From contig CP136061.1 in NCBI GenBank assembly GCA_032622095.1, forward strand, positions 55,935,762-55,999,761: a stretch of DNA of 64,000 bases, in the 5' to 3' direction. The notes below the pieces were generated by a model that saw nothing but the letters and a program-made list of their open reading frames with translations, was not told where the DNA came from and made no database searches. Every line of letters begins with the position of its first letter. Position 1 is the stretch's first letter. The DNA is from Siphonodentalium dalli (Eukaryota; Mollusca; Scaphopoda; Gadilida; Siphonodentaliidae). A program made the position numbers and the translations under genes. Positions 49,462-62,209 of the stretch are shown here, one piece after another.

Positions 49462-51685
49462 AGGATTTATCCAACTCAAAATGCATTTTTGTGTTGATAT
49501 ATTCTGTTGAGTTGTAATTATAAGGAATAATCTCTGTTTCCAAATATAATTAATGCTAACAATAACCGCAACAAAATGAAATCCTGAATGCGAGCATACT
49601 TTCATCATGCTCTAATATCATTTCGGATTTTAATAGGCGACATAAATAAATTTGTTTTCAAAGTTCAGTTACCAAACTTCCATAGAGTGTCGGGAGTGAA
49701 GGACTGACACATTGTGTCATTTGAAACTCAATGTTCACTAGAAGCTACTTTCTTGCAGAAGTATAGGCCTATCACTGCACATGCGTACAAATTCTGCCAG
49801 TCATCAATTCAAAGCATGTAAGCACTGCGAGTGCCATCATGTGTGCATTTTGTGATATGGAATCGGGAGCCTGACTTTGACGCATGGTAATACACAGAAC
49901 TCCAACTGATGTCAAGTGGTTACTGATTGATGTCAATACTTCACAAAGCCTGACGTCACACTCAGTTAACCACCTGCAATCGGATTTGCAATCCAGTTAT
50001 CCAATGCCCTTCACTGAAGTTTACTCGGATTACTATGAAGTAATTCATTTATTATCTACCTCACCCGTGTAACAGTGTATGACATATGCACACAAAAACA
50101 CCAGTATCAGTGCATGCGGAATTGAGAGCGATAAAAATTGAATTTGCAAGTGTGAATACTGTGATATTACTAGGCCTGAATCATCGAAACACAAAATGTT
50201 GTGGTTTGCTTTTGTAGCATTTGCTGTGTAAATATAGGCCGATGACATCAGTGTGACTAAATGCCAAGCCATACCAAGCCTTAGGAAATAAGAAGACAAA
50301 TTTAAGTTTATTCCTTATTTTTATGTATATGCGATGTTTATATGACCAAATAAAACTATTTTAATAATATTTGATGGGCGAAAGACTAATTAAACTGCCT
50401 GGAACAAAGCGCGATTGGGCACCAAGCTAAAGCTTGGTGTTTGAACAATTTGCATTGTGGTTTGGTTCATTCATTCACAAGTCTTAGTTAGTTTCGCTGT
50501 TGGTATAGCGGTAGGCTGATAAGAAGTTACTGCTTACTGTTAATGTAGCAAGTGTGAAAAGACATCACGTTCATGTGTCATCATTGGGAAAGTGTGACTA
50601 TTGATGATTACTGATGAACAGGCTTACGACGAAATAGAGAAAGACATTTTGGCACTGTATTGAAAAGTTGGTTACATGTATTTGACAAAGAATTTACTAC
50701 CAAAACTCAAACAAAAGGTTTTCCTACCTGACAAGCATGTAAAAATGTAATACCACCACTTTTGATGAACAAAAATTGTCAAAGTATGAAAAATGTAATC
50801 AAATTGGAGAACAACTGAAAAGTGTTAAAGTTGTTCAATCTGACAGACAGACTGAATGACATAGCAAATGACCAAATGCAAGAAGTGCCCTCTATGGTGC
50901 AGGTAACTACCGACTGACTGGAGACGCAAGTAAATTATTTGTAAAACATGGGACGTGGATTTGTTTGAAGTACGAAAAATGCAGTAGACGATTGAGGAGA
51001 CATTTGACCTTCGTCATAGACAAGGCATCGATGCAAACATCGACCGATTGACTATCGCAAAAACTGCAGCCATAGCCAAGAAACCAGACCAAAAAAAAAA
51101 AAATAAGGTAAAATCCTCTAAACCGAACTCAAACAAATGCCAGAAAGTGGCTTATCAGTTCAACAATTTCAATTTCTTAATTTCACTTTTTCTCAAATTT
51201 CATTCAAATTTACTCAATTTCAATCATCAATTTTCAACAATAGACTCGAGTGGTAAAATAAGTGCAAAATAGCACAACCACTATAACCTTTGTAAACACA
51301 TTCAAGCACATTGTGCTGAAACAGATAAATCTGCACGTTACATGATTATGTGCAATGTCTAGGAACTAGACAAAAAAAAACTTTAAAGCTGCCTGACTTT
51401 TTAAGTCTTATCCCCAGTTTTTAACAGATGTAGTATATAATTATGTCAATTCGTTTGTATATGTTGTGTTAAAAAAATTAAATATTGTTTACACTAAGTC
51501 TGCCAATGCAAAGCCCGGATAAAATCTGATGGGAGTTTTATTTTTTTTTTAAATGCCAAAAAGGCAAGTGAGATGAGGGATTTGAACCAAGCCACATCAA
51601 GACTAATTAATTAATGAATGAACCAATTTAGCCACAATGCAAATTGTCCAAATACAAAGCCAAAGCTTGGTATCTGTCGCACTGT
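49462..51685. other. No recognisable gene or repeat boundary
   Basis: Stop-interrupted coding-like phrases occur near 50615-50740 (Y-D-E-I-E-K-D-I-L-A-L-Y, then K-V-F-L-P-D-K-H), possibly a decayed retroelement, but I cannot assign them. Confidence 0.35.
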
Positions 51686-51691
51686 GTTTTG

Positions 51692-54321
51692 TATGGGAGG
51701 CCAAATTGACATTTAATAACCAATTATGCTTAAGCGTAATTCCATTATGCTTAGGCCTAAAAAAAAAATACATTTGTTTCTGCTAACGAGCTGAAAAAAA
51801 TTAGGGTAGGTAGGTAGGCTTAACTTTTTTTTTTTTGTTAACTTTTTTTTTTCAGTATCTTTAAAAATAATTGTATAATACATGTACTTGTCAATAACCC
51901 AAACTATGCACTTCTTAGCCCCAATCAGGTTAACCCAGATGACAGAGGAACTAGAAACTCCAATTATATCTTACATATGCTTTAATATTTACATATATAC
52001 CAGTCTATATACTAATATAGTCTTTGATAATCCCAATATTTCCCATATGGTCTGGCGACAACTGGAGTCAGTCCAGCGCCACTGCACTGTTCACATTTTG
52101 GAGTGACCATCTTGTACCGATCTCTTAATGATGGCTTCACAACACTACCTTCTCCTCCGCATTCAGTGAAGGATCTAGGTATTTTTTGGGGACACCTGAT
52201 TTTGGGCAATGATATGCCGAAGGCATAACCTGAAGGCCTGAGCGGAGGAAGGTTGGGGAGGGATGACCCCCTGCTGATGGTGGGGGTTCTCCCCCTGGAA
52301 TTTTTTTGAAAATCCATTGCTTTTAGAGCTAATCTAGGGCACTTTGAGTCAGTATTTTGAATTTTACTGAGAGGTCAATTTGATCAAGTTTCTCAAGCAT
52401 AACTTTGGAATTTTTTTATATATATATGGATTGGAAATGCTTATAAGTCATTGTCAGATATCTTTTGGTTCAATGGATTATGCTTATCCTGCTTGAAATG
52501 AGACTTACCATTATCACTCTAACTCATATAATTGGCTATTTTATAAAATTCAAGTAAGACACATACATAATATACTACATGTAGTACAGAAACAATGTCT
52601 ATTAAGTTAGAAATTACTATTTATAGTACTAATCTCTATATTAATTATTCATTTGGTATTATGAGATCCCATCTGATAACCAGGTTTATTCGATCAAATT
52701 GTTAATGTTCCTGTACTGTATTTGATTGAAATACTGAAGTCTGAAGGCTGAATGATAACAAACCTGAACTGAAACTATTTGAAGTTTTCACAGATGAAAG
52801 CTAGATAAAGCCAAACATACTTTCCAGTATGATTCCAACTGTTAAACTTAAATCTTTTTGTAAACTTAAATTTCTTATGTCAATATATATAAATGTTTTG
52901 CATCTTGTTATATGAATTGGGACCTAAATTTAATTTTTTTTTTTTTTTTTTTGGTCCAATTTTTTAAGTTTTGCAATGGCAATAAAAAGTTTAGGGTCGG
53001 GGGTTTAAAATAGGGTCGGTCGGGTTAGCGGAAACAAACGACTTTTTTTTTAGGCCTTAAGTGTAATGCTACTCTCGTGTGCCAAATAATTGTACATGTA
53101 CGATTATTAATATTCAATACAAAATCTGCCCTGTACGATCCTTATTCGCACCTGTATGATTATTAAAAATCAATGGATCTGTCCACGAAGAACTCGGCAA
53201 ACTAATCAGTTTTATCGTTTTTTTTTCATCAAATGTGTATATTCGCGGGACAGTCGGCCGGTTGTAAACATTTGGACACGTGGAAAAACGCTTGCATCAT
53301 GTTCCGACAAAACAGCGTACGAGTCTACTTTTGTTTAGCCCACATATCTCTGGTGACTCGGTAATGATTGTTGAATGTACTATGACGGGAACCACGTGGT
53401 TCGCAACAGTCGCTAACCAGTTATCCCAATGACGCAATGGAACATTCTGCTTTTAGTGATGATATAAAGCATGTTGTCACTGGTTCGGGTGCAGTTAAAA
53501 ATTTGTGTTTAACATTGGAATTACGAAATGATAGCCGTGTTTGAACGGCACAGAATTCAAATTAGTAACGCATGACTTTTTCTAATTCCAATAAAAAGAC
53601 ACAGCGTGTTAAACGTTGCCTCCATGACCCAATTACCGTTTTGGTGATTTTACAATTTAAAACACCTCTCTTCCCGGTGTCTTAATTCCCACGTAGTCTG
53701 CAGATTGTCGCAGAAATAACAAACTGGGCAGTATGCATGGAGTCCCAAACTTCCCCAAAACTCACAACTCTGCAATGGTGATATTACACACGGCTAAACT
53801 AGGTATCAGTTGTGCAATAAAATTACTTGAAATTTACAATATTATTAATTTTGTCCCCATTTTACGCCCTGTACTATTATTCTGCCCTGTACTATTATTA
53901 ATTTTGTCCCCATTTTCCACCCTGTACTATTATTCCGCCCTGTACTATTATTTGGCACACAAGAGTATTACGCTGAAGCGTAATGGCATTATTCTTAAGC
54001 GTAATGCCAATGCTTAAGCGTAATTCAGATTTCCCTTAATTCCATTACGCTTAAGCATAATGCAATTACGCTTTTAAGCGTAATTCTATTATATATAGTA
54101 TTATGCTTAAGCGTAATGTTATTACGCTTAAGCGTAATGCCATTATGCTTAAATGGAATTTGTATTACACTTAAGAGTACCGTAATGGCATTATGCAACT
54201 ATTACGCTTAAGCGTAATTGCATTCTGTTATAAGCGAAATGCTATTACGCTTTTAAAAGCATCAAGCATTACGCTTATTAAGCGTAATATTAGCTATTAA
54301 ATGTGAATTTGGCCTCCCATA
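51692..54321. mobile_element. Fold-back element, ATTACGCTTAAGCGTAAT subtype
   Basis: Left end TATGGGAGGCCAAATTGACA, right end its inverse ..AATTTGGCCTCCCATA. Inside each end lie CTTAAG-centred palindromes, most densely at about 53970-54290. GTTTTG precedes the left end and recurs 8 bases past the right end, a possible target duplication. The 2.2-kb interior has unrelated repeats (for example 52130-52320) and no transposase. Confidence 0.7.
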
Positions 54322-54414
54322 GTATGATAGTTTTGGTCTTTCGTCCATCAAATATCAATATCAAATAGTTTTATTTTGTGTTTAGTTGCACCCGATGACT
54401 TAACTGATTGAGGG

Positions 54415-54550
54415 GTCTAGATCTCCTGGTCACAGTTGTTAGATGCTTTGTGCAAAGTTAAGCAACATCGAGCTCGGCTAGTCCTTGGAATTTGATGGGT
54501 GACCGGCTTGGGATTCCGCTGGACTATGATTCCGTGTGCTGCAAACTTTC
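54415..54550 (+). repeat. 5S rRNA-derived repeat
   Basis: AAAGTTAAGCAACATCGAGC, TCGGCTAGTCCTTGG, GATGGGTGACCGGCTTGGGA and CCGTGTGCTGCAAACTTT follow 5S rRNA positions from about 45 to the end, with a small insertion and a duplicated ATTCCG-like block. The leader TCTCCTGGTCACAGTTGTTA matches the leader of the copy at 18452-18580, not 5S. It cannot be a functional 5S gene because the 5' third is missing. Confidence 0.8.
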
Positions 54551-55094
54551 GGTGCGACTCCCGCACTTCTCTCTCTCTCTCTCGTTCTGTTAGTTACACT
54601 TACAATTTTTATATCTCGATTGAGATATTATTGAGCAAACGGCTATATAGTTCGATTGGAACTTGTGCCCCAACTGTAAAATTTGACAGTCACAGTGGGA
54701 GTCACTGAGTGTTTGGCAATTGTGTTGAAAAATGAAAATTTCAAAATGAAATTGCTGTCAGCTGTTCGGAGTTTTGCCTTTTGGGGAGTTCTTTCGGTTT
54801 TAAATATAAATTTAATTGAAACAGACCACTACACAATTCTTGATTTATTCTGTGTATAAACCCCATAGTCTCGTAGTATTTTGCAGGATTAAAGTAAATA
54901 ACAAAATGTTGGGCAGCAACAAAACGTGACACCGGAAGAATTATCAAAGGGATAGATCAAAGGGGCGTTAAACTCAGATGGGTGTGCACGCTTTCCCTGT
55001 TGGGACAGTTGCGGTGAATAACTTCCGGCATCTTACTTTCGAACATTCTGTACGCGGTTTCCAATGATTGTTATTTGATTGTGCCAACAAAGAC

Positions 55095-56830
55095 CGGCAC
55101 CTCGAAACAGTGCGCGGAACTGCGCAGAACTACGCGGAAGTGCGCGGTACAAATGAAACAGTTATTATGCACAGGGGCAGATGGGGGTTGATTTAATACA
55201 TGAACTATAGTAGTAGACAGTCTTCAGTTGCGAATTTGTAAGGTTATTTTAACGTTTTAACTTGTATTTGAGAGATAGAGTGAGTGGTAGAATCTACCGC
55301 GCACTGTTTCGAGAAAAGCTTACTGCGCAATATCTTCCGCGCATTGTTTCACGAAAAGCATACTCGTGGTTTCGGATTAGGGACCACACTTAGCCTACAT
55401 GTCTTAATTAGTAATAGGCCTAGTATAGCGGTAGACTAATTAGAGGTGACAGCTTACTGCATGTCACTGTGGAAAATGTGTGAAGTTAAAATGTTGAAAC
55501 AACACAACCATCATGCAGTGATTATTGAGTGATTAAATCTGCAGGGTATAGCCTAAGTATGAAGTCGACTCTGACAAATTAGTGACAATTTCATACCCAA
55601 ATGACCCTATACATCAAGTGTTCATATATAGCCTAGACAAATTGTGTTCCAAATGCAGAATCAAATTAAATCCACTGAAAACGCAAATAAAGGTACTCAA
55701 TCCGATCAGAGTGTCCCCATCTCAACAGATTCTAACAACAACAAAATGTTACCAAAGGTCACTTTAGTTATTAGAATCGATTAATTATCCAAAAATATTG
55801 CTAACGACTGTGAAATGTCGTATATAATTGCCCAAAATGTGTTGTATGGCAACATTTTGTTCGATGGAATTTAGTATCGAGAGTATGTCGGTCGACTTTT
55901 TCGGCAAACTTCTGGGACAGCAAGTATTCCCGATAATGAAAAATAATATATTTCTAAAATCGATATATAATAAATCTGAGCTTTGATGGGTGGCTTCCTC
56001 GACTCGAATTAAATATTTTTGGCCCCTGAAGCCATTGAAATAGTAATTGAGAGGAGTTTTATCACTGTAGACTCACGCCTTAAATTTAAAAAGCACCAAA
56101 ATCGTTGATCTATTATTTTCCACGTCCAACGGAATTTTAACAATAAATAATAAATTTGGAAACATATGAGGAAATCGAAACTTTTTTTGTATAAATAGGT
56201 TACCCAGGTTCCCGAAATTGTGATAAAGTTACCCAGGTTAATAACATTTCATGTTTAGCAACAAATTATTCATTTTTGCGATCAAATTCACGAACTACAG
56301 TACTAATATGTCTTTATTTATGCTTAATAAGGGCTATTACTTGACAAAACTGAACACTATTTCCTTCTGTCACTTTTAAATCGAGTTGATATTGTGAGAT
56401 TTGCTTAACCTGGGTAACTTTATCACAATTCTCTCCAACCTGGGTAACTTTATCACAAATTTAGGAACCTGGGTAACTTTATCACAGAAAACCGGTGAGA
56501 GTGACCTATTCAGCGTAACTGTGGCTATTAATCCGACATCGCGCATTAAGTTTTCTGGTAACAACTGCGCAGTAAGCATTTCTCGAAACAATGCGCGGAA
56601 GATATAGCGCAGTAAACTTTTCTCGAAACAGTGCGCGGTAGATTCTACCACTCACTCTCTCTAATAAAACGTTAAAATGATCTTGCAAATTCGTAACTGA
56701 AGACCTTCTACTACTATATTTCATTAATATACATGTTTTAAATCAACTCCCCGTGCATAATAACTGTTTTGTTTGTACCGCGCAGTTCCGCGCACTTCTG
56801 CGCAGTTCCGCGCACTGTTTCGAGGTACCC
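55095..56830. mobile_element. TIR element with GCGC-rich termini and 8-bp target duplication
   Basis: An exact 8-bp duplication, acaaagac, flanks it (55087-55094; 56831-56838). About 290-bp inverted termini (55095-55375; 56545-56830) start with ACCTCGAAACAGTGCGCGGA and hold several GCGCGGAACTGCGCAG-type clusters, then ACCGCGCACTGTTTCGAGAA. The 8-bp duplication suggests hAT-type transposition. The interior has no transposase frame; it holds a copy of the 12.76-kb repeat and a short CCTGGGTAACTTTATCACA array. Confidence 0.85.
56203..56490. repeat. CCTGGGTAACTTTATCACA motif, three direct and one inverted
   Basis: The motif occurs at about 56409, 56439 and 56468 in direct orientation, and reversed at about 56220 as TGTGATAAAGTTACCCAGG, with a further TTACCCAGG at 56201. 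Spacing of the direct copies is about 30 bp. Confidence 0.75.
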
Positions 56831-57660
56831 ACAAAGACAATTGCACAAAAATAAATATTGCGATAATTCTCCTTTAACGGTTCTCAATCCGATTCGATAA
56901 TCCCCATATCATCAGATTCCAACAACAACAATTTTTTTTAAATGCCGCTTAAAGTGACACAACAATCTTCCCCGGTATACACCGATTGACTGAAGCAATA
57001 ACATATATATATACGGCGGAATCCCGCAGATAACTATTTTTAGCCACAATTCCAATCCGCGCGATCCGATTGGTCGGCGATCTTTCGTCCCCAATTTGAT
57101 ACGATTGTTTTGAGAATAATAACTCTCATTCTCAAGACCAAATAAATTAATTAAAACTTAATTAGTTAGAACGCATATTTGAGTTAGATTATCGGAGTAT
57201 TATCTCCGTGTATGTTGTGTTGAATGGGAATGTTGGGTCCTCACATATGAAATCAACGATTATTGCCTGGAAAACTTGTCAAAAACTCGGTTCGAATTGA
57301 AGTTCGTGTGATCAGATCAGGCTATGTTGCATGTTGACATTCTAATTGAATATTGTCAACAGTGGGAATTCTCATCCTGATGACCCAGGAGAGTGACTCA
57401 GGTCACAATTAATGGGAACTTTTGGAGAACCTATCGTTCAAACACGCAGATTTAAAAAAAACAGTGTGGGTAGATAGCGTCAGAAAAATGTACATGTAGC
57501 AAGTGCAATTTGACACTAAAATTTACATGTATGTCTTTGGACTGGACTGGCTGCAGTAGGCCTACACTAGTACAGGCCTTGCAGATTCAAATTGAACTAA
57601 AGTCTCCAACAGTGACCTGTAGTATTAAAATAACTAATTTCAAAATGTGTGGACCAGTAT

Positions 57661-59170
57661 TGTGGGATGCCAAATTGACATTTAATAAATAATTGAGCTT
57701 AATCGCAATAACGAATCCCTTATTAGCGCAATAAGTAAAAATCTAATTGCCCTCAAGCACAATAAGAGATTCCTTATTGCGTTTAACATGAATTCCAGCG
57801 TGACGGAATCACCAAATTTTACGGAATTTCACTTTTCTGTGGCCTATAAAATCTAAAATTATGACCAGTAGGGTACCGCTTAAAATAAAAAACATTGTAC
57901 ATACTATACAAAGTTGTTTGATTATATACAACTATATGTGTATTTAAGTATCATCTCACTCTGGGTCAAATTGTGTCCGTGACGGAATCACCAAAAAAGT
58001 GCCATCAATATGAGGGTAGGTCCGTACTATTGAAGAACCCTGCTCATTCAGCCAAGCTGACCTGGAAAAAGTTCCCAATTAGTAAAGCAGATACATTATA
58101 CTTGCAGAAAAAAGCCGCATTGTCACACACTTATGTGTATATTACTAGTTAACTCGGTTTGTTCGCCGTGACGGAATCACACAACGGGCGTGACGGAATC
58201 ACCGTGCGATTTTTTTAGGTATAGTTTTTTGTGTAACAAATGCGGACATTGTCATAAAAGCATAAAACTTGGCACATTTGTATATTAGGTCCCACGTATT
58301 ATTTTCAGATATGGGGGCAATCAAGAAAATACTTTCCATGGCAACGGTTGCTATGCGACTGTTTTTACCTTAGAAACGGGTTGTTGGTAGGGGTTAAACC
58401 GTCATTTTACTAAAATATATGTGCAAAAAGGGGATACTATGGTAATTGAGGCAGATTGTGATATGGGAAATGTGACAAAAATAACATTTCCACACATGCC
58501 CCACTATTAACCTAGAATGACCATTGAGCTGCTTGAAAATGATATTTTGGTTCATTTGACCTTGTTTGGCAAAACATGAAAATATGCGTTGACTGCGCAT
58601 GCGCGCATCATTGATCCCCAGTCACACAATATCTGGTGTTTAAGAGATTGTATAGTGAGAGCAATGACCATTCCAAAATATATTCATTGGATAGTAATAA
58701 TGAAATACAGAAGAAGCAACAACATTCCCCGATGACATGACAATGATGCAAATACCCATTATCGGTATCAATGGCCGCCTTTTCGTGGAATTCATGTTAA
58801 GCGCAATAAGGAATTTCCTTATTGGGCTTAAGTGCAATAAGAATATTCCTTATTGCGCTTAAGCGCAAATAAGGAATATTACATAAACTCCCTATAATTC
58901 CAATAGTGTAGTCCATGGTGCAATGGGTGGAGTTTATTGGTCACATGGTGACTGTCCACGTGTAGGCCTATTCAGATTCCATCAGATTCTATCCCTGTTA
59001 ACAGGCAAATATAGGATAATTCTACTATTTTCTCATGAGGGAGATATTAATTGCACTTAAGCGCAATAAGGATGTATTGCGGTTAAGCGTATAATAAGGA
59101 ATGTTCTTAATAAGATTCCTTTTTGCGCTTAAGCTCAATTATTTATTAAATGTCAATTTGGCATCCCATA
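57661..59170. mobile_element. Fold-back element, ATTGCGCTTAAGCGCAAT subtype, 1.5 kb
   Basis: Termini TGTGGGATGCCAAATTGACA and ..AATTTGGCATCCCATA with an exact 6-bp target duplication, cagtat (57655-57660; 59171-59176). Palindromic TTGCGCTTAAGCGCAA units sit inside both ends. The centre carries four GTGACGGAATCAC motifs and a piece related to the 44.4-kb fold-back arm (AAAGCATAAAACTTGGCACA). Confidence 0.85.
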
Positions 59171-59222
59171 CAGTATTAGATATATTGGGAGGAGGGTAGA
59201 TCATGCCATGAATCTCTACTCT

Positions 59223-59795
59223 TATGGGATGCCAATTTGACATTTAATAAATAATTGAGCTTAAGCGCAATAAGGAATCTCTTATTGCGCTTAACGCTTA
59301 AGGAATATTCTTATTGCGCTTAAGCGCAATTAGATCTTCCCTTATGCGCTTAAGCGCAATAAGAACATTCCTTATTGCGCTTAAGCGCAATTACATCCTT
59401 ATTGCGATTAAGCGCAATTATTATCTCCCTCATGAGATCACCCCTCTGCAAATAGTAGAATTATCATATATTGCCTGTTAACAGGGATAGATATTGATTG
59501 CACCATGGACTAAACCATTTGAATTTATAGGGAGTTTATGTAATATTCCTTATTGCGCTTAAGCACAATTAGCTCTTATGGCGCTTAAGCGCAATAAGGA
59601 AATTCCTTATTGCACTTAAGCGCAATAAGAATGTTCCTTATTGCGCTTAAGCGCAATAAGAATCTCTTATTGCGCTTAAGCGCAATAAGGAATCTCTTAT
59701 TGCTCTTAAGCACAATAAGGAATTTTCTTATTGCGCTTGATTCCTTATTGCGCTTAAGCTCAATTATTTATTAAATGTCAATTTGGCATCCCATA
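59223..59795. mobile_element. Fold-back element, ATTGCGCTTAAGCGCAAT subtype, 573 bp
   Basis: Termini TATGGGATGCCAATTTGACA and the inverse, with an exact 6-bp target duplication, tactct (59217-59222; 59796-59801). Nearly the whole element is tandem CTTAAG-centred palindromes spaced by AAGGAATTCCTT-like linkers. A middle block (CTCCCTCATGAGAT to GGGAGTTTATGTAATATTCC) is the reverse of 58870-59060. Confidence 0.9.
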
Positions 59796-59801
59796 TACTC
59801 T

Positions 59802-60614
59802 GGCTAATATGACTTTGGGGCATAGATTTGGGCCATAGCTATGGTCATATAGCAATAATGTGGTGTCACTGTATAAGGGCTTGCTTACCTCATATGGTGT
59901 ACTTATTGACTTAAATCGGGTGAAAAACCCTATTGTCATATTATCAGCATCCCTGTCCCAAAAATCGGTGTTTCATTCCGGGAGCTTTGATGTCTCACTC
60001 CTCGAGCTCTGGTAGTTTTATTAAATCAGCGGCTCTTGCACAGATCTATAGTATTTCCAGGTCATATACTGTAGCGCGAATATGGTGTCACTGAGGACCT
60101 GCTTCCCTAATATGGTGTACCTGTATATGTACTCGAAAATCAAAGTTGCCCCAACTAATACAGAAGTTAATACTACCACGAGTTGCCACAACTAAAACAG
60201 AAGGTAATGCTATTGCGAGTCTACCATTTCGATAAAGAACTTAGGCTTGCTCCCATGCAAACCAATGAAAACAAGAGGTGATATGTCAATAAGAGCTAAG
60301 GTTGAGTTATGGATAAACCTATTTATTCACCAGGGATGTTTAGATACATACATGTATAACCATGAAATGCGCTTAAGATTAGGCAATTGATTGTGCGTAA
60401 GCAAAATTGATTGCGCTTAAGCACAAATAATTATGTTTTCAAGAACAAATCACTATGCTTAAGCACAATCGATTGCACTTAAGAGCAATGATTGCTCTTA
60501 AGCACAATGATAAGTTCAACTAATTGTGCTTAAGTGTAATTATTTGTGCTTAAGTGCAATTAATTGCACTTAAGCGCACTTCATTATTAAATGACAATTT
60601 GGCCTCCCAGAGGC
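59802..60614. repeat. Third palindrome subtype, one terminus only
   Basis: TTGTGCTTAAGCACAA-like palindromes fill about 60365-60590, ending in TTATTAAATGACAATTTGGC and CTCCCAG. The matching left terminus was not found; 59802-60360 is unassigned and non-coding. Confidence 0.6.
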
Positions 60615-61101
60615 GAATGCCCGTATAAATCATATTCTACCAGTACAAAACCTCGGGAACTTTTTTAAGTATTGATAGAGAACCTTATAAAGCTGAAAAA
60701 ATAACAAGGGGAATATATTTCTTTATTAATACCTGTCGCTTAATAGTTTATTCATAAGTAGGTGAAAGTGCCGACTCGAGATGACATTATTTAACAGACT
60801 TGATGGGTGAGTTTGCTATGCGCACTTACAATCATGGAATTTCTGCAGGGTAATTAATTCAGTGTTTTTGTGATATCAGCTCACTAAAGCCACAAAAAGC
60901 ATGCATTTTCGAGCTGGGACCACCCCATACTTTGAAGTTGATTATCGAGGAACAAATATAAACAAAGAAATATGTTCCCTGCCTTGTTTGTTCAATGTTA
61001 TAAAGTTCATTATCAAAACATAACAAAATTCCCAAGTTTTGTACTGATGGTATAAAATCTCTACAGGCGCTAAGCAGAGTAAAGATTCATGACATGATCT
61101 A

Positions 61102-61918
61102 GGGGAGGGGGTTTCTTCATTTTCAACAAGATAGCTCCAGGCTGTTGACCCAACATTCAACAATAATTTGAACAAGGACTAAATCATGCCAGAAGCTCCC
61201 ACAAAAATATTCATGATTGCCAATTACTCAATTAATAAATTCAATTGCAAGTCTATCACAGCTAGTGACAGTCAGTTGTGGTATTCAGTTATTAACAGAC
61301 TTGTAATTATATTAAATTTAATTCATTAGTGAAAATTCATACATGTGTTAAGTACCTTATTAATAAATCATTTAAAATAAGTCTTCTTAAATATATCTCT
61401 TCATGATATTGATGATGTCCATCCATCTCATGGCAGACCCCAGACTCCTATACTGAATACTAATAACAAATAGGTGGTTTTTCTGTTTACCAGCAGGTAC
61501 CAGATAAGAAAATATGTATAGTGACAATGGAGTGAAATCTCCTGGAACTGTAAGATTTATCTCACAGTTTGTCATTGAGCATCAAATTGATTATTTTTTT
61601 GTCAAAATGACATATTTAGATATAATTCAGTCTCATACTTCTTGGTGAGCTGGGGTTATGGACAATATTTCAGCAGCAAAAATGTAATTATTTTCATATT
61701 TATAATAGTGTGAAATAACCATGGCTTCTATCCTATATTTTTTATCTTGTACCCATGATTCACCTATGTTATTCAGGATTTATGGGAGGTGCTAGTATAC
61801 CATCAGTAGTCAGAGTAATCAAAACTATGTGGTTCATGTATGAGACAAAATACCGAACCTGGAGGGTCGGAACTAAAACTAATTACAACAAAAATTGTCT
61901 ATTTAGGAATAAAATCAA
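61102..61918. other. No recognisable feature
   Basis: AT-rich non-coding sequence. Confidence 0.45.
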
Positions 61919-62209
61919 TTAACCCTTTCATTATGGGAGCAGCATTCACCCTTCCATGATTGGAGCATTGGAAATATTGCAAAAAAAACCTGTGCTAATG
62001 CATTCTCTTATATATGGTAGTTTCCAGTAGGGATCCTAGAATATATAAGAGAATATATTACATTGGCCTAACAATATTTACCTTGACCTTGTAAGCCAGT
62101 GCATTCTCTTATATATGTGAGGCTACCTATGGTACCTGCAGATATAAGGGAATGCACTGGCACATGATTCAATGCTCCACTAGCGCAGCTCCCATCAAGA
62201 AATGGTTAT
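61919..62209. mobile_element. piggyBac-like MITE
   Basis: TTAACCCTTTCATTATGGGA at the left, a second CACCCTTCCATGATTGGAGC just inside, two TATATAAGAGAAT hairpins and a decayed right end CATCAAGAAATGGTTAT. Confidence 0.75.

Larger units (their letters stand above)
59197..61101. mobile_element. TA-flanked TIR element interrupted by fold-back insertions
   Basis: TAGATCATGCCATGAATCTC at the left and TTCATGACATGATCTA at the right are the termini seen at 13752-14194. The right half from about 60615 (GGCGAATGCCCGT, CCAGTACAAAACCT, GAACCTTATAAAG) continues that element. The 1.4 kb between are later insertions, including 59223-59795. Confidence 0.75.

Noticed and set aside
53960-54290. Regularly spaced palindromes resembling a CRISPR array (also at 59230-59780)
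   Set aside because: The sequence is eukaryotic, the units abut with palindromic linkers rather than unique spacers, and target duplications show transposon ends.
54415-54550. Functional 5S rRNA gene
   Set aside because: The 5' third is not 5S, there is an internal insertion, and no T-run terminator follows directly.
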